Positions 1-8,813 of a stretch of DNA of 64,000 nt are shown one piece after another. Origin of the DNA: Cyanobacterium sp. T60_A2020_053 (GTDB lineage: Bacteria > Cyanobacteriota > Cyanobacteriia > Cyanobacteriales > Cyanobacteriaceae); assembly GCA_015272165.1 (NCBI GenBank), contig JACYMF010000008.1:62001-126000 (forward strand), given 5' to 3'. The notes under the pieces were generated by a model. The model was not told the DNA's origin, made no database searches, and saw only the letters and a program-made list of their open reading frames with translations. Within the stretch, counting starts at the first letter, position 1. The number at the start of each line of letters is the position of its first letter. The position numbers and the translations under genes were made by a program.

Positions 1-33
1 AACAGTATCCCGTTCAATAAATTGAACTAAGAT
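1..33 (+). repeat. Repeat family C, partial copy at the window edge
   Basis: The hairpin GTTCAATAAATTGAAC (7-bp arms, 2-nt loop) followed by TAAGAT is shared with copies near 2047, 3903, 6214 and 20436. The left half lies outside the window. The rest of the gap up to 293 holds a second shared module around 145-190 (a GATCAAACT..TTAATATTA block) and no gene. Confidence 0.7.
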
Positions 34-293
34 TATTTTTAAGCTAAGACGCATTTAAATTACCGTTTATACTAAGTCTTAAAATAACTCAAACGCTGAC
101 CTGTTGCCTCTTGCCTACCTTCACCAGTAAACTTAAATGCAAACTAGCTTAATTGATTTATAAGGGATCAAACTAACTTAATATTACCCATAAAAATTGT
201 TCATAGTTTACTTTTTGACGATGGGGAATACAATAACCTAAGTAGGAATGTGATCCTATTCAGTCAATCATCAGCAAAAATAAATCCGTTAAT

Positions 294-1964
294 ATGGCTA
301 ACAGCGCCCTTCACCCTTCCACTATTCGCCCGTTAATTGCTACATCCTTGGATGGTATTAGCTTTAAAAATAATTTTTTATATGCCCTTGATTCTCGTAA
401 TGGGTATTTAATGAAAATTAATCCTCACACTAGCGTTACCAAGATAATTAACTACAATTACTGGCAAGATTTTATTGGCGCGAAAGGATTATGTATTACG
501 GATGAAGAAATTTGGTTTGTAACTCAAAGTAGTGTTTATTGTACTCCTATTACATGGCAAGAAGAAGAATTAGTCATAAAAAGCGCTCCTCAGTATCGTT
601 TCAGCTTGGCTTATCCCAGTAATGGTATTGCTATTTGGGAAAAAACTATTTATGTTACTTGCCAAAAAAACGGCACAATTACGGTTTATAGTAAAGCCGA
701 TGGCAAACAAATCACTAAGTTTTATGCGCCGGGTATCGGTAACGAAAACATCACCATCAGAGGGGAAGAAATCTGGTTATGTGATAATCTCGAACAAACT
801 GTTTATTGTTTGGAGCGCGCTACAGGTAAGACTAAGTATAGTTTATTAACCCCTTTTGAGTATCCCAGCGCCCTTGACTTTTACCAAAATCCTGACACGG
901 GAGAAGAAACTTTATATATTGCCTATACCGACCAAGAACCTTATATTAGAGATAATCCTAACGCTGAACCTAACCACGAATTATTATATCGAGATCGTAC
1001 CTTCATTCATCCCCTCTATTTTAAATATTACGAAGACGAAAAATACACCCTATCCAATGGTTTTTTAATCGAAATGAGCTACCTTGAGGAAGTAGCGCCC
1101 CTCGATGACATTACCATCAAAGATTTAGAATGGCGCATCGCCTTACCTACCGAAAGCCATCGCCAAAAAATTCGCAGTATTGAAGCGGTAGGTTTACCCT
1201 ACATCGAAGAAAATAATAACGGGCAGAAAGTCGCCCTGTTTAAATTTCCTAAATTTACTTCCGAAGAGCGATTTGTCTTCGGTTGGCGCGCCATGGTTGA
1301 GGTATGGAGTATTAAATATCAGCTTACTCCCAGAGATTGTGAAACTTTGCCACCTCTGCCCCCAGAATTTGCCGATAAATACCTCATTGATAATGATAAC
1401 CTCGCTATGAGTGCCGATGTAATTTTGAGGGGCGCTGAAGAAGCGAGAGGCACAGAAACCAATTTACTGCGCAAAATGTACAGTATCCGTAACTATGTTT
1501 ATGATCGTCTTAGCTACGGTATTAAACCTCACATTGATACCCCAGATATAGTTATTAAAAGGGGTGTAGGCTCATGCGGTGAATATCTCGGTTTACTCCT
1601 CGCCCTTTCTCGTCTCAATGGTATCGCTTCGCGCACTGTCGGGCGCTATAAATGTCCTCTTAAAGTATTGCAATTTGGTGTACCATTGAGTCCAGACTTT
1701 AACCATGTATGGATGGAATTTTACTTGCCTAGCATTGGTTGGCTACCCATGGAATCAAACCCCGATGATTTGCAAGATGGTGGCCCTTATCCCACGCGCT
1801 TTTTTATGGGGTTAGCTTGGTATCATCTGGAAATGGCAAAGGATACTACTTTTGAAACTTTGAGGAGTGAAGGGCAACCCGTGAGTAAGGAAAAAACCTC
1901 TATCGGGCAGTTAGCCATTAATCATGTTTCTTTTACTATTCTCAAAGAGTTAATCCCCAACTAG
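294..1964 (+). CDS. Beta-propeller-like protein with C-terminal transglutaminase-like domain
   Basis: 556 residues. The N-terminal 250 or so residues hold repeated short blocks of the GIAIWEKTIYVTCQKNG and ITIRGEEIWLCDNL kind, as in YVTN/SMP-30 style propellers. The C-terminal third is a transglutaminase-like fold: the Cys sits in GVGSCGEYLGLLLALSR (Cys428), the His in FNHVWMEF (His471) and the acid in ESNPDD (Asp491), giving the Cys-His-Asp triad in the usual order. There is no signal peptide, so it is probably cytoplasmic. Family knowledge allows a cysteine protease or transglutaminase activity; the substrate is unknown. No strong ribosome-binding site precedes the ATG. It stands alone, flanked by repeat modules on both sides. 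The domain assignment is good, the function is not known. Confidence 0.8.
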   Translation: MANSALHPSTIRPLIATSLDGISFKNNFLYALDSRNGYLMKINPHTSVTKIINYNYWQDFIGAKGLCITDEEIWFVTQSSVYCTPITWQEEELVIKSAPQYRFSLAYPSNGIAIWEKTIYVTCQKNGTITVYSKADGKQITKFYAPGIGNENITIRGEEIWLCDNLEQTVYCLERATGKTKYSLLTPFEYPSALDFYQNPDTGEETLYIAYTDQEPYIRDNPNAEPNHELLYRDRTFIHPLYFKYYEDEKYTLSNGFLIEMSYLEEVAPLDDITIKDLEWRIALPTESHRQKIRSIEAVGLPYIEENNNGQKVALFKFPKFTSEERFVFGWRAMVEVWSIKYQLTPRDCETLPPLPPEFADKYLIDNDNLAMSADVILRGAEEARGTETNLLRKMYSIRNYVYDRLSYGIKPHIDTPDIVIKRGVGSCGEYLGLLLALSRLNGIASRTVGRYKCPLKVLQFGVPLSPDFNHVWMEFYLPSIGWLPMESNPDDLQDGGPYPTRFFMGLAWYHLEMAKDTTFETLRSEGQPVSKEKTSIGQLAINHVSFTILKELIPN

Positions 1965-2000
1965 GAATAGATAATTGACAATTAGTTATAAAAGATTATG

Positions 2001-2117
2001 TCTTCGCAATTTACCCACCGTGTAATGAATTACACGGCTAACGGTATCTCGTTCAATAAATTGAACTAAGATCGTGTCTAATTGATTTGTAAGTTATCAA
2101 GTGGACTTGATATTATA
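2001..2117 (+). repeat. Repeat family C, full copy
   Basis: Contains the hairpin CCGTGTAATGAATTACACGG (9-bp arms), then GTTCAATAAATTGAAC, then an ACTTGATATTA module. The same order recurs near 20387-20457, and in reverse orientation at 3893-4048 and 6187-6323. It fills the gap between the transglutaminase-like gene and hisG. Confidence 0.75.
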
Positions 2118-2179
2118 AACACTAACCACTTTGCTAAAGTCTTTGATTTATAAGCCTTTAAACCATTGCCCATTGCCCT

Positions 2180-2806
2180 TCACCTCACGATTTTCTCAAC
2201 CCATTGGCTAATTTGATCTTGATTAAGGCGATAACTGAGAGGATTTGCCACTAGATAAGCGCTACTTTCAAATAATACGTCAATTTCGATTAAGCCATTT
2301 TCCCTCAAAGTTTTCCCCGTGGAAACTAAGTCCACAATGGCTTCCGACATCCCTGTAATTGGTCCTAATTCTACCGAACCATACAAAGGTACTATCTCCA
2401 CAGGTAAATCTAAACTACGGAAATGATCTTTGGCACAATTCACGAATTTAGAGGCTACGATGCCGTGCGCTGGGAGATCAACTGAACTACGATAAGGGCT
2501 ATCTTTCGGTACTGCTACAGACAGACGACAAGAGCCAAAACCTAAATCAGCTAAATTGGCAACATTGGCTTTTTTTTCTCTCAGCACATCATAACCAACC
2601 ACGCCGAGGTGCGCTTGTCCATATTCTACATAAACTGGGACATCCTGCGCCCGTACTAACAGCGCCCGTGCCTTTCCTTGAGTATCTTCGATTTGTAATT
2701 GTCGATTGCTGGATGACAAAAATAAGCTAAAGTCTAAACCGACTTTTTGCCACATTTCGATACTTTCTTGTAATAATGCCCCTTTAGGTAATGCGATAGT
2801 TAACAT
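2180..2806 (-). CDS. hisG: ATP phosphoribosyltransferase, short form (HisG)
   Basis: Catalyses the first, committed step of histidine synthesis: ATP plus PRPP to phosphoribosyl-ATP. The 208 residues begin [15 protein letters not shown], and the PRPP-binding region [14 protein letters not shown] lies near residue 160. The length is that of the short form, which lacks the C-terminal regulatory domain and in other bacteria works as a hetero-octamer with HisZ. No hisZ is in this window. The upstream stretch 2807-2860 is a run of AATAATGAATAATTAATAA-like simple repeat with no clear promoter. The neighbour dapB is read in the same direction after a 123-bp gap, so co-transcription is possible but not shown. 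Confidence 0.95.
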   Translation of the reverse strand: MLTIALPKGALLQESIEMWQKVGLDFSLFLSSSNRQLQIEDTQGKARALLVRAQDVPVYVEYGQAHLGVVGYDVLREKKANVANLADLGFGSCRLSVAVPKDSPYRSSVDLPAHGIVASKFVNCAKDHFRSLDLPVEIVPLYGSVELGPITGMSEAIVDLVSTGKTLRENGLIEIDVLFESSAYLVANPLSYRLNQDQISQWVEKIVR

Positions 2807-2929
2807 GAATAATGAATAATTAATAATGAATAATGAATAATTAATAACGAATAATTAATAAGCAATTTTCTTTCTTCCCCTTCTCCTCTGCTTCCCCTTC
2901 TCCTCTGCTTACCCTTCTCCTTGAAAATA

Positions 2930-3757
2930 TTAAAGGATTTTTTCTAAACCATAAACGAGAGATTTAAGCTCAACAATTTTACGAATAGACAACAAAACTC
3001 CCGGCATATAACAACTACGATCACTGGTATCATGTCTGAGGGTATAAACTTCCCCCATCGAGCCAAAAATAATCTCCTCGTGAGCTAGTAAACCGGGTAA
3101 ACGCACACTATGAATGCGAATATTATCACCGCAAATACTACCCCTAGCGCCCTCCAAATGCTCAGTTTCCTTCACCTGAGGAGGATTATAAGACTTACCT
3201 AAACCAGATAACATCTCCGCCGTTTTGATTGCTGTGCCACTAGGCGCATCCGCTTTCTGATTATGATGTAATTCGATAATTTCCACATAATCGAAATATT
3301 GAGAAGCATTGATAGCAGCCTGTTGCATCAACACCATACCAATAGAAAAATTAGGAATAATTAATGCACCTGTACTAGCTTTATCCGCAAAATCACTTAA
3401 ATCCTTGATTTGATCTGCACTTAAACCAGTAGTGCCTACCACCGGGCGCACTCCATAGGCAAGGGCGCTACGAACATTTTCATAAACACCGTCAGGGTGG
3501 GTAAAATCGACCATTACCCCTTGAATTTTATACTGGGTAGCTAAAACTAAAACACTTTGTAAATCACTAAGGATAGGCACTTCCAGCGCCCCTATTCCTG
3601 CTACTTCACCTACATCTTGACCTAAAAGGGCTGAATTATGATCCACAGCGCCCACCAACATCATATCATCAGCTTTGGCAATGGCTTTAACAACCTCTTT
3701 GCCCATTTTGCCCCCAGCGCCATTCACCACCACAGGGATTAAATTATCTTGACTCAT
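2930..3757 (-). CDS. dapB: 4-hydroxy-tetrahydrodipicolinate reductase (DapB)
   Basis: NAD(P)H-dependent reduction of hydroxy-tetrahydrodipicolinate in the diaminopimelate/lysine pathway, which feeds peptidoglycan. The 275 residues match the cyanobacterial length. The N-terminal Rossmann motif is GAGGKMG (13-19), then GTTGLSADQ (109-117), and the family signature [15 protein letters not shown] (162-176) carries catalytic His164/His165 and Lys168. The C-terminal [20 protein letters not shown] is the conserved closing segment. It sits upstream of hisG on the same strand. The upstream gap 3758-4155 is repeat-filled, so its promoter must lie close to the start codon. Confidence 0.96.
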   Translation of the reverse strand: MSQDNLIPVVVNGAGGKMGKEVVKAIAKADDMMLVGAVDHNSALLGQDVGEVAGIGALEVPILSDLQSVLVLATQYKIQGVMVDFTHPDGVYENVRSALAYGVRPVVGTTGLSADQIKDLSDFADKASTGALIIPNFSIGMVLMQQAAINASQYFDYVEIIELHHNQKADAPSGTAIKTAEMLSGLGKSYNPPQVKETEHLEGARGSICGDNIRIHSVRLPGLLAHEEIIFGSMGEVYTLRHDTSDRSCYMPGVLLSIRKIVELKSLVYGLEKIL

Positions 3758-3892
3758 ACAATCTCATTACCTTTGCTAACTCGACCCAAATTTTACCACA
3801 AAATAAGAAATTAATTAGGGTTTGAGGAAAAAGTGCAATGGTGAGGGCAAATTGACAATGGATAATAGAAGGAATGGAGAGTCTTATAAATC

Positions 3893-4048
3893 AATTCAAC
3901 ATAATCTTAGTTCAATTTATTGAACGAGATACTATTGGTTCCGTGTAATTCATTACACGGTGGGGAAATTGCGAAGATAACATCTATTTATAACGGATTA
4001 TCCGAACTTGATATAATTCATTACACGGTGGGTAAATTACGAAGATAT
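3893..4048 (-). repeat. Repeat family C, reverse copy with a duplicated end
   Basis: Reading + strand, ATCTTAGTTCAATTTATTGAAC (3903-3924) is followed by CCGTGTAATTCATTACACGG (3941-3960) and a GAAATTGCGAAGATA tail, and the end module TTCATTACACGGTGGGTAAA is then repeated at 4017-4048. Repeat units of families C and E together occupy most of the 398-bp gap between the Uma2 gene and dapB. No gene is seen in it. Confidence 0.75.
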
Positions 4049-4090
4049 GGCAATCCCATGTGAATTATAAGATTATCAACACTCAAATTT

Positions 4091-4121
4091 TGATAACAAG
4101 GGGTTTAAACCCCCTGTCTGG
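4091..4121. repeat. Repeat family E palindrome
   Basis: A near-perfect palindrome centred on TTTAAA: ACAAGGGGTTTAAACCCCCTGT, preceded by AAATTTTGATA. The same palindrome with the same left flank occurs at 16535-16566, and the palindrome alone at 6126-6149. It could form a strong hairpin in RNA from either strand. Confidence 0.75.
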
Positions 4122-4155
4122 TAAATTAGCTTACGAATTTTTTTGACTATTTAGA

Positions 4156-4770
4156 TCATTCAAATTCGACTCTTTGATACAAATTTTCTAGGCTAATACT
4201 TAACTCTAAAGACTCCAAAGATAAAAGGGCATCTTTACCTAAATAATCTGTTAAAACCCATTTTCCTGCGGAATTTTTAGCAAATTGTTTCACATAATAT
4301 CTATACTGATCAATTAAGATATATTCTTGTAAATCAGCAATGGAACGATAGCTGTCAAATTTATCCCCTTGATCATAATTTTGAGTAGATTTAGACAACA
4401 CTTCCACAATTAAAAGAGGGTTAGTAATACAGGTTTTATTTTCCCCTTGATAAACCGGTTTTCCCTTCACCACCATAACATCAGGGTAAGTATAACGGTG
4501 ATAATCTTCAATCCATAAGCGCACGTCATTGATATAGACTTGATATTTTTCAGGATGAAGTTGTGTAAATAAGAATGAAGCAATGGTTAAAGCTAAAATA
4601 TTATGATTAGTTGTGCCTCCAGTCATGAGGGTAATTTCTCCATGGTGATATTCGTGTTTTTCTTCTGAGGTTTCCTCTAAAATGAGATATTCTTCGGGAG
4701 TGTAATATTGCTTCTCTGTGGAATCAGAGATAATGGTTTTTTCTTCTTTTAGTGCAATGGCATTTGTCAT
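4156..4770 (-). CDS. Uma2 family endonuclease-like protein (DUF820)
   Basis: 204 residues with the Uma2/DUF820 pattern: YTPEEYLILEETSEEKHEYH with a GEI strand after it, then YTYPDVMVVKGKP and LLIVEVLSKSTQNYDQGDK, which supply the Asp and Glu-x-Lys-like elements of a PD-(D/E)XK nuclease core, then FDSYRSIADLQEYILIDQ. These genes are present in many copies in cyanobacteria and their physiological role is not established. It stands alone between repeats. No partner gene (methylase or antitoxin) is adjacent, so calling it a restriction enzyme would go beyond the evidence. Confidence 0.88.
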   Translation of the reverse strand: MTNAIALKEEKTIISDSTEKQYYTPEEYLILEETSEEKHEYHHGEITLMTGGTTNHNILALTIASFLFTQLHPEKYQVYINDVRLWIEDYHRYTYPDVMVVKGKPVYQGENKTCITNPLLIVEVLSKSTQNYDQGDKFDSYRSIADLQEYILIDQYRYYVKQFAKNSAGKWVLTDYLGKDALLSLESLELSISLENLYQRVEFE

Positions 4771-4925
4771 AATAAATAATGGATAATTGGATAATTAATT
4801 ATCTTTGATGAAAGAGTGAAAAATATTTTAAATTTACTCTTGCCCTTTGTCTTCTTTCCTTTGAGCTATACTTACGAGTATTCTATCATATTCTACAGTA
4901 ATAGAATCCAGAAAGTTAACAAAAT

Positions 4926-6005
4926 TTACTCTATTTTTTCGCCAGTAATAGAATCAAAAATTACAATTTTTTCTATGTCTATCACTAAGTTAATAATTTC
5001 TTTTTTGTCGATATTAACGTTACTAGGTACTAAAAAATCGAGGGTTATATCTGTTTCTAATAATAGTCCTTTGATGAGGATTTCTTTGCCTAAAGGTTCA
5101 ATAATTTTGGTTTGTAGGGGAATCCCAGCGCCCTCCGCCGTAGTTGTGATATGCTCAGGACGAATACCTAAATCAAAACTCTGTCCATTATGGGGCGAAA
5201 AAGAAGCAAGAAAACGAGAGGGTAGAGTAATGGGGTAAATATTACCGAGATAAAATTGACCATCTTGGAATACGGCTGGAATGATATTCATGGGCGGACT
5301 ACCCAAAAAAGTAGCTACCATTTTATTAACAGGGGAATTATAAACATCTGTGGGAGTGCCTATCTGTTGTATTTTTCCTTGATCTAATACTACAATACGA
5401 TCTCCTAATGTCATCGCTTCAATTTGATCATGGGTGACATAAATAGTAGTTATGTTAACCTGAGAGTGAAGTATTTTTAACTCTGTTCTAGTTTGCTCTC
5501 GTAATTGCGCATCGAGGTTAGATAAAGGCTCATCTAACAAAAATACTTGAGGATTTCTAATGATAGCACGACCCAACGCTACCCGTTGTTGTTGCCCCCC
5601 TGACAGTTGTTTTGGTTTACGTTGGAGGAGATGACTAATGTTGAGGATATTTGCCACCTGTTGCACCTTTTCTTCTATCAGCGCCCTTCCCACTCCACGC
5701 ATTTTTAAACCAAAAGCCATATTTTCTGCCACCGTCAAATGAGGATATAGCGCGTAATTTTGAAACACCATGGCTACGTCACGGTGACGGGCGCTGGTAT
5801 CATTCATTAATTTTTCATTAAAATAAATATTACCTTCGCTAATCGACTCTAAACCGGCGATACTACGCAAAATAGTTGATTTCCCACACCCAGAAGGTCC
5901 AACCAATACCCAAAATTCCCCGTTGGGTATCTCTAAATTGATATTATCAATGATGATGGTTTGATTGATTTTTCGGCTAACTCTTTCCAGTTTTACCCTT
6001 GCCAT
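4926..6005 (-). CDS. ABC transporter ATP-binding protein, MalK/UgpC type
   Basis: 359 residues. Walker A is GPSGCGKST (36-44), the signature LSGGQQQRVALGRA lies near 134-147, Walker B is VFLLDEPLSNLDAQ, and a switch His follows in TIYVTHDQIEA. The C-terminal 120 residues form the TOBE/OB extension typical of MalK, UgpC and MsmK ATPases, with the RPEHI motif. It probably energises import of a sugar, glycoside or glycerol-3-phosphate. No permease or binding protein is nearby, so like many cyanobacterial MsmK-type ATPases it may serve permeases encoded elsewhere. The substrate cannot be read from this sequence. Confidence 0.93.
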   Translation of the reverse strand: MARVKLERVSRKINQTIIIDNINLEIPNGEFWVLVGPSGCGKSTILRSIAGLESISEGNIYFNEKLMNDTSARHRDVAMVFQNYALYPHLTVAENMAFGLKMRGVGRALIEEKVQQVANILNISHLLQRKPKQLSGGQQQRVALGRAIIRNPQVFLLDEPLSNLDAQLREQTRTELKILHSQVNITTIYVTHDQIEAMTLGDRIVVLDQGKIQQIGTPTDVYNSPVNKMVATFLGSPPMNIIPAVFQDGQFYLGNIYPITLPSRFLASFSPHNGQSFDLGIRPEHITTTAEGAGIPLQTKIIEPLGKEILIKGLLLETDITLDFLVPSNVNIDKKEIINLVIDIEKIVIFDSITGEKIE

Positions 6006-6125
6006 ACCTAATTTGCAACGTTAACCATTAAATTTTATCAGCTTTCAACTTTTACTATCAATTATCTTTTCGGATTTTTGCACGGTGAAACAGGCATCTT
6101 GCCTGTATTTCTGGAGAGGTGTAGG

Positions 6126-6149
6126 CAAGGGGTTTAAACCCCTTGTTAT
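6126..6149. repeat. Repeat family E palindrome
   Basis: CAAGGGGTTTAAACCCCTTG is a perfect 20-bp palindrome, followed by a TATCAAGT module also found after the copy at 16544. It belongs to the 386-bp gap 6006-6391, which otherwise holds repeat C and the kinase promoter region. Confidence 0.8.
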
Positions 6150-6186
6150 ATCAAGTTCGTTTGATCAGCCGAAGGCTGCCGCTGCG

Positions 6187-6323
6187 CGATCATTTATAAA
6201 TAAATTAAACTAATCTTAGTTCAATTTATTGAACGTAATTCTATTAGACGTGTAATTCATTACACGGTGGGGCAACAGCGAAGAGACAATCTATTTGTAA
6301 CTAATATCCGAACTCGATATTAC
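6187..6323 (-). repeat. Repeat family C, reverse copy
   Basis: The order matches the copy at 3893: AATCTTAGTTCAATTTATTG, then CGTGTAATTCATTACACG, then a GCGAAGA tail and a TATCCGAACT..GATATTA end. Its right end is about 70 bp from the start of the kinase gene. Confidence 0.75.
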
Positions 6324-6391
6324 GGAACAAACCAAACCCAAAATTTATCGTTATGATAGAATGCAAAATTTCTTGAGTAATAGTACTCCAT

Positions 6392-8227
6392 ATGGGGATG
6401 AATACCACAACCTTGTTAAACAATCGTTATCAAATTACCTCTACCCTCGGTAGAGGCGGTTTTGGAGAAACCTTTTTAGCCATTGATACCCATTTACCGT
6501 CAGGAAAAAAATGCGTCATTAAGTTGCTGAAACCGATTATTAGCAGTGGTAGGATACCCCAATGGATGTATGATCGTTTTGAACAAGAAGCTCGATTATT
6601 AGAGCATTTAGGGGATGCCCACCGCCAAATCCCTCGTCTCTATGCCTATTTTTCCGAGGGCAATAATTTTTATTTAGTGCAAGAGTGGATCGAAGGTACT
6701 ACTCTATTAGAAAAAGTCAAAAAAGAAGGTCAACTTTCTCCCCATCAAGTAGAAGAAATTTTACTTAATATTTTGCCCGTCTTGAAGTTTTTACACGGTG
6801 AAAATATTGTCCATCGTGATGTAAAACCCGATAATATCATTTTTCGAGAATCGGATAATTTGCCTGTTTTAATCGACTTTGGGGCAGTGAAAGAGGCTTT
6901 AACTACCTTTGTTGACATGGAAGGTAATTCTGCCTATTCTATCGCCATTGGCACACCCGGTTATATGCCATCAGAACAAGCAGCCGGGCGCCCGATTTAC
7001 TCCAGTGACTTATATAGTTTAGGTTTAACAGCAGTTTATTTATTGACAGGCAAAAGTCCTCAATATTTAGCCACGGATACCGATACGGGGGAAATTCTCT
7101 GGCGGGAAGAATTACCCGATTTACATAGTAATTTAGCAGGAGTGATTGATCGAGCCATTCGTTTTCATCCCAGAGAGCGTTTTAAAAGTGCCAATGAGAT
7201 GATGGAAGCACTCCAGCCTATATCCAGCGCCCCTCTCCCTACCGTTAGTTTTCAGGGGGTAAAAGTAGCCAATCAAACGATTAGTCATGATCCTACCATA
7301 GCGGTGGGGGGCAGAAGACAAAATGCACCCATGGGTAATGATGCCACCATAGCAGTGGGTGGAGTAAATCATAGTAAAGTTAGTCAAATTTATCGTCAAA
7401 ATGCGCCCCTCACCCCTACCAATGGGGTTAATCTTTCCCCACAAATCACAGATTCTCCAAGGGAAAGTAATTGGTTTAGTGGTTTTTTGCCTTTTCTGTG
7501 GTTAATGGTGATTGGTATTGCCTCTTTTACCATCGGTTATAACGTCATTGCTTCCCGTTTTGCGCCAGCGCCCGAAGTGACGGAAAATAATACCCCTGAC
7601 ACTCCAGAAGAGTTATTTCCTCCTAAAAATCCCCTGCGCCGTCAAATTGATTTAATTATTCCCCAAGAAAATCCATCACCCAATCCTGACACGGAAATTG
7701 ATAACTCCGTGGATGCTAACTTAGAGGAAAATCCCACTTCACCGCAACCTGAAGCAAATATTCCTGAAACACCTCCCACCGTTGAAGAAACGCCTCCTCC
7801 AGAGAATCCTCCTCCATCTCCTATTAAAAATCCTCCTCTGGTGTCAGTGGGAGGGTTGGTTAATCAGTTGATGGGTAGATTTGGCAATCCGGCTTATAAA
7901 GAGCAAGGGCGCTGGGAAAATACCACTGTTTGGGTGTATCCTAATCTTTTTAATAGTACCACCGAAGTACGTTACACTATCCATGATCAAAATGGGCAAG
8001 TAAAAGAAATTGATTTGTTTTTTCCCCTCACCGCTAACATAGACAATGTAATAACTTTGTTTGATCGTTTGGTGGATGGTAATGTCACTCCTGTGGTGCG
8101 AGGGGCGCTGGAAGAGGTTTTGAGAGGGGAAACTGATTTACGCTCTTTTAATCTTGGTAAATGGAAAGGAATGATTCGTTTACAGGATGATTTAATTAAT
8201 CTCAATATCCATTCGGGAGATAATTGA
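6392..8227 (+). CDS. Membrane-anchored Ser/Thr protein kinase with novel C-terminal domain
   Basis: 611 residues. The kinase domain (about 12-275) is complete: Gly-loop LGRGGFGET (19-27), Lys44 in CVIKLLKP, catalytic loop HRDVKPDN (141-148), DFG (162-164), GTPGYMPSEQ (187-196). A linker holds two TIAVGG boxes (302-307, 319-324). One membrane helix follows at about 364-388, then a Pro-rich stretch, then a conserved-looking C-terminal domain (about 490-605) starting VSVGGLVNQLMGRFGNPAY. The kinase is cytoplasmic and the C-terminal domain should be on the other side of the membrane, as in a receptor kinase. A TATGAT box at 6352-6357 is a possible promoter -10. The ligand and targets are unknown. 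Confidence 0.93.
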   Translation: MGMNTTTLLNNRYQITSTLGRGGFGETFLAIDTHLPSGKKCVIKLLKPIISSGRIPQWMYDRFEQEARLLEHLGDAHRQIPRLYAYFSEGNNFYLVQEWIEGTTLLEKVKKEGQLSPHQVEEILLNILPVLKFLHGENIVHRDVKPDNIIFRESDNLPVLIDFGAVKEALTTFVDMEGNSAYSIAIGTPGYMPSEQAAGRPIYSSDLYSLGLTAVYLLTGKSPQYLATDTDTGEILWREELPDLHSNLAGVIDRAIRFHPRERFKSANEMMEALQPISSAPLPTVSFQGVKVANQTISHDPTIAVGGRRQNAPMGNDATIAVGGVNHSKVSQIYRQNAPLTPTNGVNLSPQITDSPRESNWFSGFLPFLWLMVIGIASFTIGYNVIASRFAPAPEVTENNTPDTPEELFPPKNPLRRQIDLIIPQENPSPNPDTEIDNSVDANLEENPTSPQPEANIPETPPTVEETPPPENPPPSPIKNPPLVSVGGLVNQLMGRFGNPAYKEQGRWENTTVWVYPNLFNSTTEVRYTIHDQNGQVKEIDLFFPLTANIDNVITLFDRLVDGNVTPVVRGALEEVLRGETDLRSFNLGKWKGMIRLQDDLINLNIHSGDN

Positions 8228-8251
8228 TAATTGATCTGAAGATTAGACAAT

Positions 8252-8539
8252 ATGGCAAATAAGGAGCAAGAGTTTGAGTGGGATGAGCAAAAAAATATCA
8301 AGAATCAAGAAAAACATGGAATTAGATTTGAGGATGCAATCCCTGTTTTTGACAATGATATGCTAATAGAAATAGATAATAGATTTGATTATGGTGAGAT
8401 AAGGTGTAAAGCAATCGGAAAAACTATAGCCGTGTATTTTACAGTTATTTATACTGAAAGAGGAGAAAAGATTAGAATTATATCAGCGCGTAAATCCCAT
8501 AAAAAAGAAAAGGTGAAATATGACAATTATTACAGTTAA
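8252..8539 (+). CDS. BrnT family type II toxin
   Basis: 95 residues with the BrnT/DUF497 pattern: FEWDEQKNIKNQEKHGIRFE at the N terminus, a central VFDN stretch, and the C-terminal RIISARKSHKKEKVKYDNYY. In characterised systems BrnT is a ribonuclease that arrests translation and is neutralised by the downstream BrnA. Here the stop codon overlaps the start of the next gene (8520) by 20 bp, the usual toxin-first coupling of this family. The gene starts 25 bp after the kinase stop and could share its transcript. Family assignment is from pattern; activity is not shown. Confidence 0.88.
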   Translation: MANKEQEFEWDEQKNIKNQEKHGIRFEDAIPVFDNDMLIEIDNRFDYGEIRCKAIGKTIAVYFTVIYTERGEKIRIISARKSHKKEKVKYDNYYS

Positions 8540-8714
8540 ACGAAAAGACATCCCTCCTATGACAGAAGAAAGAATGAAGGAAATTCTAGCAATACCTGAT
8601 GAAGATATTGATTTCTCAGATATTCCTGAATTAGATGATGAATTTTTCAAAAACGCTCAATCAGTTAATTATGCTAAAGGTGAAAGGTTTAAGCCATTAA
8701 GCAAAACAAAATAG
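8520..8714 (+). CDS. BrnA-like antitoxin
   Basis: 64 residues, overlapping the BrnT gene by 20 bp in another frame. The sequence has the usual acidic centre (IPDEDIDFSDIPELDDEFF) seen in partners of BrnT-like toxins. A classical ribbon-helix-helix tail is not obvious, and the protein ends early with AKGERFKPLSKTK, so DNA binding and autoregulation are uncertain. The genetic coupling to the toxin is the main support. Confidence 0.8.
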   Translation: MTIITVKRKDIPPMTEERMKEILAIPDEDIDFSDIPELDDEFFKNAQSVNYAKGERFKPLSKTK

Positions 8715-8813
8715 AGTTTGGGCGAATGGACAATTTAGGATTTACACACCGATTAAATATTAAAACTTCATAATTCATAATTTTCCCATTCCTCTTAACC
8801 TCTCGACTTAACT

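Noticed and set aside
4156-4770. Uma2 gene as part of a restriction-modification or defence island
   Set aside because: No methylase, antitoxin or other defence gene is adjacent; single Uma2 genes are common in cyanobacteria.
4816-5238. 140-residue ORF opposite the MalK-type ATPase gene
   Set aside because: It lies mostly inside a well-supported gene on the other strand and its sequence has no family features.
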